Source: a virus. From it: a DNA stretch of 39,059 nt. Below the pieces are notes generated by a model, which searched no databases, had not been told where the DNA came from, and worked only from the letters and a program-made list of their open reading frames with translations. The translations under genes were made by a program, and so were the position numbers. Below, piece after piece: positions 1 through 5,691 of this stretch (position 1 is its first letter; each line of letters starts with the position of its first letter). The stretch covers positions 1 through 39,059 of the IMG/VR virus record IMGVR_UViG_3300032241_001347. One strand, given 5' to 3'.

Positions 1-183
1 AGCAATAATGCTAGTAGATTCAAGGTAACTCATCTCACCATTCTTTTGATTTCCACCACGATACTTTGCAATGACTTCACCCATTGCCCATGCTACTGAG
101 TTTTTTGCATGGTAGGTAATTGCGTCATCGTATGAGATCCACTTACGGGGAACTCCTGACACATCTAGTGCTAATACTGCCAC
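1..183 (-). CDS. N-terminus of putative HNH-type endonuclease (partial)
   Basis: The frame opens with GTG at 183 and stays open for 61 codons to the window edge, so only the N-terminus is seen. A strong Shine-Dalgarno (AAAAAGGAG, about 191-199) sits 7 bases upstream and fixes the GTG start. The peptide begins VAVLALDVSGVPRKWISYDD and continues with AITYHAKNSVAWAMGE and a YRGG motif. From memory this opening is typical of a family of phage and bacterial proteins whose C-terminal half carries an HNH nuclease domain; the catalytic part is outside the window, so the nuclease call is by resemblance only. It lies directly downstream of the tRNA cluster, a place where T4-like phages often carry such genes. 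Confidence 0.55.
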   Translation of the reverse strand, partial: MAVLALDVSGVPRKWISYDDAITYHAKNSVAWAMGEVIAKYRGGNQKNGEMSYLESTSIIA

Positions 184-216
184 GATTAAACTCCTTTTTG
201 GTATAGTCACTACTAC

Positions 217-224
217 TATTTAGT
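217..224 (-). promoter_or_regulatory. possible T4-like late promoter upstream of the HNH-like gene
   Basis: The minus strand reads ACTAAATA here, 6 of 8 matches to the T4 late promoter box TATAAATA, between tRNA-Arg(CCG) and the GTG start at 183. In AT-rich DNA such matches arise by chance. Confidence 0.2.
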
Positions 225-233
225 TACTACGAG

Positions 234-305
234 TGGGTCCTACAGGAATCGAACCTGTATAACCACGATCGGAACATGGTATTCTATCCATTGAATTAAA
301 GACCC
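234..305 (-). tRNA. tRNA-Arg (anticodon CCG)
   Basis: A full cloverleaf folds: acceptor GGGTCTT with AGGACCC, D stem ATTC/GAAT, anticodon stem CCATG/CGTGG around loop TTCCGAT (anticodon CCG) and T stem ACAGG/CCTGT with loop TTCGATT. The discriminator is A. It is the only tRNA in the cluster that does not encode its CCA end (CTC follows). It reads CGG. Confidence 0.92.
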
Positions 306-310
306 AATAT

Positions 311-387
311 TGGTACCCCAAGAAGGATTTGAACCTTCAACATCTTTCTTTTGAAGAGAGTGCGTCTTCCAGTTGCGCCATTGGGGT
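311..387 (-). tRNA. tRNA-Leu (anticodon CAA) with a short variable arm
   Basis: The acceptor is ACCCCAA/TTGGGGT, followed by A and an encoded CCA. The T stem is GAAGG/CCTTC. The anticodon loop is TTCAAAA (anticodon CAA, codon UUG), with a C-A mismatch in the middle of the stem CTCTC/GAAAG. The D arm and anticodon entry (TGGCGCAACTGG, then AGACGCA, then TTCAAAA) match the pattern of bacterial tRNA-Leu(CAA). However the variable region is only about 5 nt (ATGTT), where bacterial leucine tRNAs carry a long class II arm. Identity as leucine rests on anticodon and D-arm resemblance. Confidence 0.8.
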
Positions 388-396
388 ATTTTGTAT

Positions 397-472
397 TGGT
401 GTCGCCTCGAGGTTTTGATCCCCGTTCTTCGGTGCTTCAAACCGACGCTATGACCACATCAGCTAAGGCGAC
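397..472 (-). tRNA. tRNA-Phe (anticodon GAA)
   Basis: Acceptor GTCGCCT/AGGCGAC with discriminator A and encoded CCA; D stem GCTG/TAGC; anticodon stem TCGGT/ACCGA around TTGAAGC; T stem CGGGG/CCTCG. The T loop ATCAAAA departs from the usual TTCRANN. Confidence 0.9.
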
Positions 473-475
473 ATT

Positions 476-552
476 TGGGGTGGCTGATGGGAATCGAACC
501 CACGAATATCGGAATCACAATCCGAGGTCTTAACCGCTTGACGACAGCCACC
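476..552 (-). tRNA. tRNA-His (anticodon GTG)
   Basis: Acceptor GTGGCTG/CAGCCAC, with the extra 5' G at 552 able to pair with C73, the histidine identity element. The anticodon loop TTGTGAT lies in stem TCGGA/TCCGA. CCA is encoded (478-476). Only 3 nt separate it from tRNA-Phe. Confidence 0.93.
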
Positions 553-560
553 ATAAAAAA

Positions 561-714
561 GATTTCTGAGAGCCACACTATCCTCCTGAGAGGACTCATG
601 TGATTGTCTCGTATAAGCGAGTTTAACTACCACAAATAGCAGCCTGGCGTTTTCACATACCCCATGATATGTTATGCTAAGTGGGACTCAAGCTTATCGT
701 CTATCTCAGAATTT
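561..714 (-). ncRNA. candidate structured RNA in the tRNA cluster (RNA-1)
   Basis: A 162-nt gap between tRNA-His and tRNA-Met/Ile, where other gaps in the cluster are 3-9 nt. The ends pair as an 8-bp closing helix (564-571 with 704-711, TTCTGAGA/TCTCAGAA). Inside are three clean hairpins: TCCTC-CTGA-GAGGA (581-594), CTCG-TATAAG-CGAG (608-621) and ACATA/TATGT (655-672). On the minus strand the 3' side ends in a T-rich run (AAATCTTTTTT). No cloverleaf, open frame or known riboswitch core was recognised. T4 also carries two stable non-tRNA RNAs in its tRNA region, which makes this type of element plausible; no homology is claimed. Confidence 0.45.
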
Positions 715-789
715 TGGTAGTGATAGTTAGAATTGAACTAACGACCTTATCCGTATGAAGGATCTGCTCTTCCTCTGAGCTATATCACC
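715..789 (-). tRNA. tRNA with anticodon CAT (Met or lysidine-modified Ile)
   Basis: Acceptor GGTGATA/TATCACT (the first pair is G-U), discriminator A, encoded CCA; D stem GCTC/GAGC; anticodon loop TTCATAC in stem ATCC/GGAT with an open first pair; T stem GTTAG/CTAAC. It lacks initiator features. Anticodon CAT can be elongator Met or Ile2 read after TilS modification; the sequence alone does not decide. Confidence 0.88.
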
Positions 790-797
790 ATATTAAA

Positions 798-992
798 TAA
801 TTGTTAACAAATACTATCACACGTTTAAGAGGGTTCGACCTTTTCGCCCTCCCCATATCTGTGTTCATTCTCCGGCTAAGAGACCCGTCGTATAACTATC
901 ACTAGTCACGATACATCCAAGAAATATGGGGTCAAATTACCTAATAGTTCGGCCGAAGGGCCACTTCATTTTATCGCTTTTGTTAACAATTA
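798..992 (-). ncRNA. candidate structured RNA closed by a 14-bp perfect inverted repeat (RNA-2)
   Basis: The 206-nt gap between tRNA-Met/Ile and tRNA-Arg(ACG) is bounded by TAATTGTTAACAAA (798-811) and its exact complement TTTGTTAACAATTA (979-992). Nested inside, the minus strand can pair CCCCATAT with ATATGGGG over about 75 nt. It also forms GGCC-CTTC-GGCC, GAGGG/CCCTC around GCGAAAAGGTCGAA, TCTC-TTAGCCG-GAGA and TATCGT/ATACGA. This is far more nested pairing than expected by chance in AT-rich spacer. There is no open frame and no tRNA. The function is unknown. Confidence 0.5.
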
Positions 993-995
993 ACT

Positions 996-1072
996 TGGTG
1001 CGTCTGGCAGGATTCGAACCCACGACCCCTTAGTTCGTAGCCAAGTACTCTATCCAACTGAGCTACAGACGC
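996..1072 (-). tRNA. tRNA-Arg (anticodon ACG)
   Basis: Acceptor GCGTCTG/CAGACGC, discriminator A, encoded CCA; anticodon loop CTACGAA in stem CTTGG/CTAAG; T arm GTGGG-TTCGAAT-CCTGC. A34 would need host TadA deamination to read the CGN codons. It is the second arginine tRNA of the cluster. Confidence 0.93.
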
Positions 1073-1077
1073 ATGTT

Positions 1078-1151
1078 TGGCAGGCCTACTTGGGATCGAA
1101 CCAAGGACGACGGAATCAAAATCCGTTGTGATACCATTTCACCATAGACCA
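1078..1151 (-). tRNA. tRNA-Gln (anticodon TTG)
   Basis: Anticodon loop TTTTGAT in stem ACGGA/TCCGT; D stem GTGA/TCAC; T arm CTTGG-TTCGATC-CCAAG; discriminator G and encoded CCA. The acceptor is TGGTCTA/TAGGCCT, so the first pair is an open T-T, in line with the weak first pair usual for glutamine tRNAs. It is the first tRNA of the cluster in transcription order. Confidence 0.92.
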
Positions 1152-1163
1152 ATAAATTTGTAA

Positions 1164-1275
1164 ACACTCTGGGTTAATATACTGTTCAGGCATATTAAAT
1201 GTTTATCCCAAAGTGTGTATTAAAAAGCACAGTTTGCGGCATCTCAGCCCATGTCAGTTCTATGCTTTTTAATAC
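1164..1275 (-). ncRNA. two abutting hairpins upstream of tRNA-Gln (RNA-3 candidate)
   Basis: Hairpin A (1164-1216) pairs ACACTCTGGG with CCCAAAGTGT (one C-A mismatch) and extends inward by TTAATA/TATTAA. Hairpin B (1217-1275) starts at the next base and is a perfect 13-bp inverted repeat, GTATTAAAAAGCA/TGCTTTTTAATAC, with a 33-nt loop. In the minus-strand transcript they lie 5' of tRNA-Gln and could be processing signals or a separate stable RNA. Position 1276-1378 holds weaker hairpins only (for example GCTAG/CTAGC at 1328-1349). Confidence 0.45.
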
Positions 1276-1378
1276 GCTTGAATTTTTCATCTCACAAAAG
1301 AGACTTCATCCTCAAGGCCGCCCGTTTGCTAGTTATTATAGTGTCTAGCGTAGTCCTCGTTACTATCACACACTTGTC

Positions 1379-1540
1379 TTACATAGATTTTGATCGTTCT
1401 ATCAATTTTCTATTAGACTCGGCTAAAAGAGTTGCTCGTTTTAACTTCTCTTGTATCAATTCCTTGACTTTTTCAGGAGTTAAGTGAGTATACTCTCGCC
1501 ATCGTAATTTATCAGTTTTGTATTCTACTTCTTTTCTCAT
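1379..1540 (-). CDS. small charged hypothetical protein, 53 aa
   Basis: ATG at 1538-1540 to TAA at 1379-1381. The peptide is strongly charged and probably helical: it contains LRWREYTHLTPEKVKELIQ, then a Lys/Arg/Glu-rich helix ending KSM. Natural-looking amphipathic composition is the main support; no family was recognised. A GAGG lies 12 bases upstream, which is distant for a ribosome site. A sigma70-like promoter overlaps the start codon region (1522-1550) and a terminator lies just upstream, so if that promoter is the only source of transcript this frame could not be translated from its ATG. Treat as possible. Confidence 0.4.
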   Translation of the reverse strand: MRKEVEYKTDKLRWREYTHLTPEKVKELIQEKLKRATLLAESNRKLIERSKSM

Positions 1541-1550
1541 TTCTTGTCAA
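1522..1550 (-). promoter_or_regulatory. sigma70-like promoter candidate for the tRNA cluster
   Basis: On the minus strand TTGACA (1545-1550), a 17-bp spacer and TAGAAT (1522-1527, one mismatch to TATAAT). It lies just after the terminator at 1583-1617 and would start RNA near 1515, leading into the tRNAs. It conflicts with the 53-codon frame, whose ATG falls in the spacer. Confidence 0.45.
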
Positions 1551-1558
1551 ACCTCATT

Positions 1559-1576
1559 TGTTGTTTTCTTACAACA
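1559..1576 (-). repeat. 6-bp inverted repeat between terminator and the 53-aa frame
   Basis: TGTTGT (1559-1564) and ACAACA (1571-1576) pair perfectly around a 6-nt loop. It sits 9 bp upstream of the TTGACA box and could be an operator or chance. Confidence 0.2.
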
Positions 1577-1582
1577 CTAAAC

Positions 1583-1617
1583 AAAAAACCCTGAGAACTT
1601 TTAGATTCCCAGGGTTT
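1583..1617 (-). terminator. rho-independent terminator
   Basis: On the minus strand AAACCCTG...CAGGGTTTTTTG: outer stem 1610-1617 with 1586-1593, extended inward by GAA/TTC after a G-T pair, then a T run. It ends the short unit that starts at the promoter at 1817-1845 and separates it from the tRNA cluster. Confidence 0.8.
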
Positions 1618-1641
1618 AGAATTTAGTTATATGATGAACTT

Positions 1642-1779
1642 TTATCTATTCCCTGGCCCTCTTTGATCTAGAACAAAATTTGTGCCACGAATACTTGTAG
1701 GATATGATGGTACAAATGACTCTATGGTCGCCCATAAAGTATTATGTTTCATCAATTGGTTACAAGTTTTATTCATCAT
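1642..1779 (-). CDS. small hypothetical protein, 44-45 aa
   Basis: The frame starts at ATG 1777-1779 (or the next codon, 1774-1776) and ends with TAA at 1642-1644. It contains HNTLWATIESFVPSYPTS and ends with FVLDQRGPGNR, which looks like a folded small protein rather than random translation, but no family is recognised. A perfect promoter places the transcript start near 1810, about 30 nt before the ATG, and a terminator follows 25 bp after the stop, so this frame fits exactly in one transcript of about 225 nt. The ribosome site is poor (AGGA about 15 nt upstream). The RNA could instead be non-coding. Confidence 0.45.
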   Translation of the reverse strand: MMNKTCNQLMKHNTLWATIESFVPSYPTSIRGTNFVLDQRGPGNR

Positions 1780-1816
1780 AGTAATTCTATTTAGTCCTGT
1801 TACAAAATATATGCTT

Positions 1817-1845
1817 ATTATATATTGTTTTTTATTTAATGTCAA
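1817..1845 (-). promoter_or_regulatory. perfect sigma70-type promoter (TTGACA-17-TATAAT)
   Basis: On the minus strand TTGACA (1840-1845), a 17-bp spacer (1823-1839) and TATAAT (1817-1822): both hexamers match the bacterial consensus exactly at the optimal spacing. The -35 box overlaps the TGA stop of the upstream gene. It should be read by unmodified host RNA polymerase, as early phage promoters are. Confidence 0.75.
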
Positions 1846-2243
1846 CCAGGAATCACGACTTTTGGGTGTATTTCCCAATTTAGTATTTCTTCATTCCATA
1901 CATAGAATTGACCTGATTGTAGGTTTGAACCATCAGGCTTTTCAACAGGTGGTTTCCATAACCATGTTGGTTCACTTATTGTCCAACTTGGGAATGGTTT
2001 TGGTGCGTAAAATACATCATTTTCTTTATCATAAGTATAACCAATACCTGCATAATTACCACGCAATGCTACACCACCGTCTGGATTTCCATCTTGTCCA
2101 TAGTGTACTCCACCTCTTGTGTTATAACTAGTCTGAACAAAACTTACAGGATCTCCAAACAATCCTGTATCTACAACATCTTGTTCTATTACTAGAACTT
2201 GTGTTACTATACTATTTTCATTTATTTTTGCGAAATGACTCAT
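1842..2243 (-). CDS. conserved hypothetical phage protein, 133 aa
   Basis: The start ATG at 2243 is preceded by AGAGGA five bases upstream. The sequence opens MSHFAKINENSIVTQVLVIE and carries a YNTRGGVHYG stretch, a LRGNYAGIGYTYD segment and a Trp-rich tail (TWLW and later YVWNEEILNWE). From memory this pattern recurs in small proteins of marine T4-like phages of unknown role, sometimes annotated as structural; aromatic motifs ending in YxWNE...NW suggest a beta-rich particle or fibre-associated protein, which is inference. It is the last gene before the consensus promoter, and its TGA overlaps that promoter's -35 box. Confidence 0.75.
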   Translation of the reverse strand: MSHFAKINENSIVTQVLVIEQDVVDTGLFGDPVSFVQTSYNTRGGVHYGQDGNPDGGVALRGNYAGIGYTYDKENDVFYAPKPFPSWTISEPTWLWKPPVEKPDGSNLQSGQFYVWNEEILNWEIHPKVVIPG

Positions 2244-2274
2244 TTATATCCTCTTTTAAAAAAACTGTATTCAG

Positions 2275-2282
2275 TATTTATT
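2275..2282 (-). promoter_or_regulatory. possible T4-like late promoter
   Basis: The minus strand reads AATAAATA, 7 of 8 matches to TATAAATA, about 30 nt upstream of the ATG at 2243 and overlapping the stop of the preceding gene. Position is reasonable for the 133-aa gene; sequence support is weak. Confidence 0.25.
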
Positions 2283-2835
2283 CTTTATAATTATCATCAG
2301 GACAAACTATCCAGCCTAATTTTAATAAATCTTGTTCAATTTCTTCGGTTACCAAACCTTCTGGAACATAAGTACGCCCAGATTCATCTGTAACAGGTTT
2401 AACACTATCTAATCCATATCCTGAGCCTTCTTCTCCTATACCACTACAGTACCAATCAATGTAGTCACCCTTTTCTTGCATGTCGGCAACAATTCCACCA
2501 GCATGTCTCCAACTACAACCCCAAGTTTCTTCAGTAAGAATAGGCCATACATCATTTTTAATGAAGTCTCTATTGCACATGGATGCATATAAGTTTTGTG
2601 CGTAACTGTTACTTTCTTTTACTTTATCACAAATCCACTTAGTGCTACGCAAATCATATTCCATATTATCTTTTTGCCAATCAGGATCTACAAGCTTTTC
2701 TGCCTCTTGTTCTCGCCAAGTCTTGTACATCTCAATATAGTCTGGGTTAGGCTCTTTACCTTTTTCTTCACAACGTTTGATGTACCTTTCTTTTTGAAAA
2801 GTATATCGTTCAGGGCTACTGTTTATTTTTTCCAT
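2278..2835 (-). CDS. conserved hypothetical phage protein, 185 aa
   Basis: Begins at ATG 2835, overlapping the 3' end of the lysin gene by 20 bases; no Shine-Dalgarno is visible, so translation is probably coupled. The N-terminal third is highly charged and helical (QKERYIKRCEEKGKEPNPDY). The middle contains a distinctive ETWGCSWRHAGGIVADM segment followed by GDYIDWYCSGIG, with paired Trp and Cys residues. The C-terminus (EGLVTEEIEQDLLKLGWIVC) looks like a small helical domain. The central segment recalls conserved uncharacterised proteins of marine T4-like phages. There is no signal peptide, membrane segment or known catalytic motif. The position next to the lysin is the only clue to function. 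Confidence 0.75.
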   Translation of the reverse strand: MEKINSSPERYTFQKERYIKRCEEKGKEPNPDYIEMYKTWREQEAEKLVDPDWQKDNMEYDLRSTKWICDKVKESNSYAQNLYASMCNRDFIKNDVWPILTEETWGCSWRHAGGIVADMQEKGDYIDWYCSGIGEEGSGYGLDSVKPVTDESGRTYVPEGLVTEEIEQDLLKLGWIVCPDDNYKE

Positions 2836-3373
2836 TTTGTTTGCTATAAAATATATGATTTCCGATTTGTTTTATCTTATGGTAAGGCCATGAAGAATCA
2901 ATAGATGCGGATAGATTGTGAAAGAATAATGCACTTCTAGGGAGTACTTCTTTGTAACTATCAAATGCTAACACATCATACGCTACTTGTAAACTATTTT
3001 GGTATTGTATATCATGTGTATTGGGAATGCCCTTGCCCTCACATACCCAACTAAATTGACACATTTTAATAACTTCATCATCTTTGTGAACTACGGTAGC
3101 TTGGTATACTACTTTACAGGGAGTATTTCCAAATCCACTGTGCACACGATTCATTACCACACGTGCAACTGCAGCTTTTCCCTCTGTACTTTCATGTCCA
3201 GCTTCATAAAAAATGTTTGTGGCTAAGCATGCCAATTGTTTTGGATCAACTCTATGTGCAACACGTTGCTCCATTTTTAAAATGTCATCTCTTGTTTGGC
3301 TATTAAAGGTCATAGTCAAACATAATGTTATAAACATTAATGACAATAAATTTTTGAATTTTAGTAGTGTCAT
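2816..3373 (-). CDS. SleB-type cell-wall hydrolase (probable endolysin)
   Basis: A 185-aa protein when started at ATG 3373. This start is chosen over the in-frame ATG at 3403 because AAAGGAG lies 4 bases before it and the longer form would hide the signal sequence. Residues 5-25 form a hydrophobic segment (KNLLSLMFITLCLTMTF), a signal peptide or signal-arrest-release anchor. Residues 47-80 carry the Hydrolase_2 (SleB/CwlJ) signature, LACLATNIFYEAGHES then AAVARVVMNRV, with the YEA glutamate as probable catalytic residue; CQFSW follows further on. The family cleaves peptidoglycan glycan strands. The combination of export signal and hydrolase fits a lysin acting from the periplasmic side at the end of infection. 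Confidence 0.85.
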   Translation of the reverse strand: MTLLKFKNLLSLMFITLCLTMTFNSQTRDDILKMEQRVAHRVDPKQLACLATNIFYEAGHESTEGKAAVARVVMNRVHSGFGNTPCKVVYQATVVHKDDEVIKMCQFSWVCEGKGIPNTHDIQYQNSLQVAYDVLAFDSYKEVLPRSALFFHNLSASIDSSWPYHKIKQIGNHIFYSKQNGKNKQ

Positions 3374-3393
3374 GCTACTCCTTTCATTGAAAA

Positions 3394-3412
3394 CAATATT
3401 CATTGAATATTG
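3394..3412 (-). repeat. perfect inverted repeat upstream of the lysin gene
   Basis: CAATATTC (3394-3401), a 3-nt spacer and GAATATTG (3405-3412), 21 bp upstream of the lysin start and just 5' of its ribosome site. It overlaps a TTGACA box (3411-3416) that has no matching -10 at proper spacing. It could be an operator or a leader hairpin. Confidence 0.4.
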
Positions 3413-3429
3413 TCAAGACTACCCAAGAC

Positions 3430-5691
3430 TTAATATGTAATATTATTCTTAAGTAATTCCCAGCAATCACAGTTACATAATGTAACATCGTTGACAGCCG
3501 TGCTAGGCGACAGTATAGGTGATACAACTGTGTTATTTAAATTTATAACATTTAGTGTATCAGGAATCAATGTTGTTGAACTGCTACCACCTGTACTACC
3601 CGGTGTAGTTGCGGCACCAGTATTAATAACCACTGTTGTTACTACTGAGTTACCATTTGTATCTAACACTGGGACTTTTGCTAAAGAACCATTTGCTGGT
3701 TTTAATTTTAATTTAGGTATTTCAACATCGTTATCTAACTCACCACCGATTAATGCTAATCTATTAGCATTTCTAAGTTCACGCATACTTGCAATTAAAC
3801 TATTTCCACCTATAGTGGTTATGTCACTAATGCTTTCTAATGTAGCAACTGATTGATAAGGATCAATATCGACCGCGTACTTTAGTAAATTATCTATGAA
3901 TCCATATACTTCTTGCACAGTAGTTGATAGTGTATCAGTTCCAGTAGGCAAGGCCAAGTCTCTAGCGTTTTGCTCTAACTGTAAACTAGCCGCTAAATTG
4001 TTATACATAAGATTATATGCATCCAATGTTGTACGATTAGCATTATATATATTTTGTATTTCTGTGTTTGCCTCTGTAATCAACGTGTTTAAATCACTAT
4101 CATTTGCATGATCGCTATTTAACAGTGATAACATATTAGAATAGATTGTAGAAAGTGTTGTTACATTAAACGAATTAATATTTACAACTGCATCATTTAA
4201 ATCTTTTAAAGGATAAAAATTTGTCATACATCCAAAGAAATCTCGTACTGTATATTGACCATTGTCTCCTGAGCCCAATGCTAATAATGTTGACGCTTGT
4301 CCTGTAACTACAGGATCAGTGGGTATATTTGAACCATTGACATTTAAACCATTGACATTCTCAAGATTTGCAACTGCTTGACTAAATTTTTCTATATTCA
4401 TAGCCTTGATGTTTTTAACTTGCATCATTGCTTTACTGAATCCATCACAAACAAATGCCAAATCGTTTGGCAAATAACTACTTAGTTTTGTACCTAAGTT
4501 TAATGTATCATCGTTATTCACTCCACCGTTTTTGTATAATAAAAAGTAAGTCTTGCTATTAGTAGGTAATACGATTGGATTAGCTTTAGGATAAGTCAAA
4601 CTTTCATAACTTGAAGGGAATAATTTTTTAGGATCTAACAAATCTGCTAATGAGTTTAATCCAGGAGTGCTACAATTTAATGGTATCAAAATGTTTGCTA
4701 AATCACTATTGACAATTAAATTAAATGCGGCATACAAAGATTTTTGTTGGTCATCTGTTGCAGGTATGCCATTTACAAGTCCAGTGATATCAGTTTGTGT
4801 AAATCCTACACTAATCAATGCTAAATTTAATGAAGGTGTTACTGCTTTATTTGCATTCAATGTACGTAATAAATTGTCTGGTTGTCCAAACTTATCAATT
4901 GACGCCAAATCAATAACACGACCACTAGCAATCAAATCCTGCCCCCAATAAAATGTACTTGAGTTAACACCTGTAATATCACTGCTTATTAGATTATTCA
5001 TATTACTATATGCACCATCCAAGTAAGTTTGTCCTGCAACTAGACTAGTGATTACTTTATTGTGTTGATCTCTAAAACTAACACAAGTATTAAATGTACT
5101 AAAAAAGTCAGCATATGAACCTGTGTTGATAAAAAATTCTTTATATGCTTGCATAGCATACTGTGCTAAGAATCCATTTCTAGTTTCTATTCTAGGTATG
5201 GTTCTAGTATAGTTACTAGGTTTACTATTACCTAAAATTTCACAAACACCACTTCCCATTGAAATCAATTTATTATATGTAGCAACTCTAATGGTACTGT
5301 TGTCAGATTCATCATAAACTTTACCATCACCTACATTAATACCATTTGCAAGAAATTCAGTACCTGGTTTATTTGATTTACTACCTGACATTGTATAATC
5401 AGATGGTACAGGTGTTCCAATGGTTTTAATTATATAGTTTGTACCCTTTACCATATCGGCAGCATTAACGATTGGGTATGTTAAATCAAATGCTTTTTTA
5501 AATATTGCAGGTAAACTGGCTAATACACCTGATACTATACTACCTTGAGCATATGTACCATTTGCAAGATCAGTACCTGTATAAGTGCCAACAAATCCCT
5601 TAGTTGTAGGATTTACTGTTAGACCAGTATTTTGAACAAAAGAACTTAATGCATTTAAATTAAGTGGAGAATATTTACCTGTTAAACTCAT
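3430..5691 (-). CDS. putative virion structural protein, 753 aa
   Basis: The start ATG overlaps the stop of the PAAR gene (ATGA), so the two are translationally coupled. The protein begins MSLTGKYSPLNLNALSSFVQ and is rich in Asn, Ser, Thr and Leu with few charges, typical of phage particle proteins. Segments such as YLDGAYSNMNNLISSDITGV, LIPLNCSTPGLNSLADLLDP and VKNIKAMNIEKFSQ recall, from memory, a large conserved structural protein of marine T4-like phages. Residues from about 690 form a low-complexity Gly/Ser/Thr stretch, and the C-terminus carries a Cys cluster (LCNCDCWELL). Coupling to the spike tip suggests a baseplate or tail-tip role; no enzymatic motif is visible. Confidence 0.7.
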   Translation of the reverse strand: MSLTGKYSPLNLNALSSFVQNTGLTVNPTTKGFVGTYTGTDLANGTYAQGSIVSGVLASLPAIFKKAFDLTYPIVNAADMVKGTNYIIKTIGTPVPSDYTMSGSKSNKPGTEFLANGINVGDGKVYDESDNSTIRVATYNKLISMGSGVCEILGNSKPSNYTRTIPRIETRNGFLAQYAMQAYKEFFINTGSYADFFSTFNTCVSFRDQHNKVITSLVAGQTYLDGAYSNMNNLISSDITGVNSSTFYWGQDLIASGRVIDLASIDKFGQPDNLLRTLNANKAVTPSLNLALISVGFTQTDITGLVNGIPATDDQQKSLYAAFNLIVNSDLANILIPLNCSTPGLNSLADLLDPKKLFPSSYESLTYPKANPIVLPTNSKTYFLLYKNGGVNNDDTLNLGTKLSSYLPNDLAFVCDGFSKAMMQVKNIKAMNIEKFSQAVANLENVNGLNVNGSNIPTDPVVTGQASTLLALGSGDNGQYTVRDFFGCMTNFYPLKDLNDAVVNINSFNVTTLSTIYSNMLSLLNSDHANDSDLNTLITEANTEIQNIYNANRTTLDAYNLMYNNLAASLQLEQNARDLALPTGTDTLSTTVQEVYGFIDNLLKYAVDIDPYQSVATLESISDITTIGGNSLIASMRELRNANRLALIGGELDNDVEIPKLKLKPANGSLAKVPVLDTNGNSVVTTVVINTGAATTPGSTGGSSSTTLIPDTLNVINLNNTVVSPILSPSTAVNDVTLCNCDCWELLKNNITY

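Noticed and set aside
311-387. Opal-suppressor tRNA reading (anticodon TCA by shifting the loop by one)
   Set aside because: The shifted stem loses pairing at its ends; the CAA frame gives the better stem and matches leucine D-arm features.
798-992. tmRNA or a split tRNA
   Set aside because: No acceptor/T-arm half with TTCRA and no tag reading frame could be placed.
1230-1262. TPP riboswitch, because CTGAGA occurs on the minus strand in the hairpin loop
   Set aside because: Only the short thi-box-like string is present; the other conserved parts of the aptamer are missing and no thiamine gene follows.
3491-3519. Plus-strand TTGACA-17-TATAGG promoter
   Set aside because: It lies inside the 753-aa gene, opposite to all transcription, and no plus-strand gene follows; probably coincidence.
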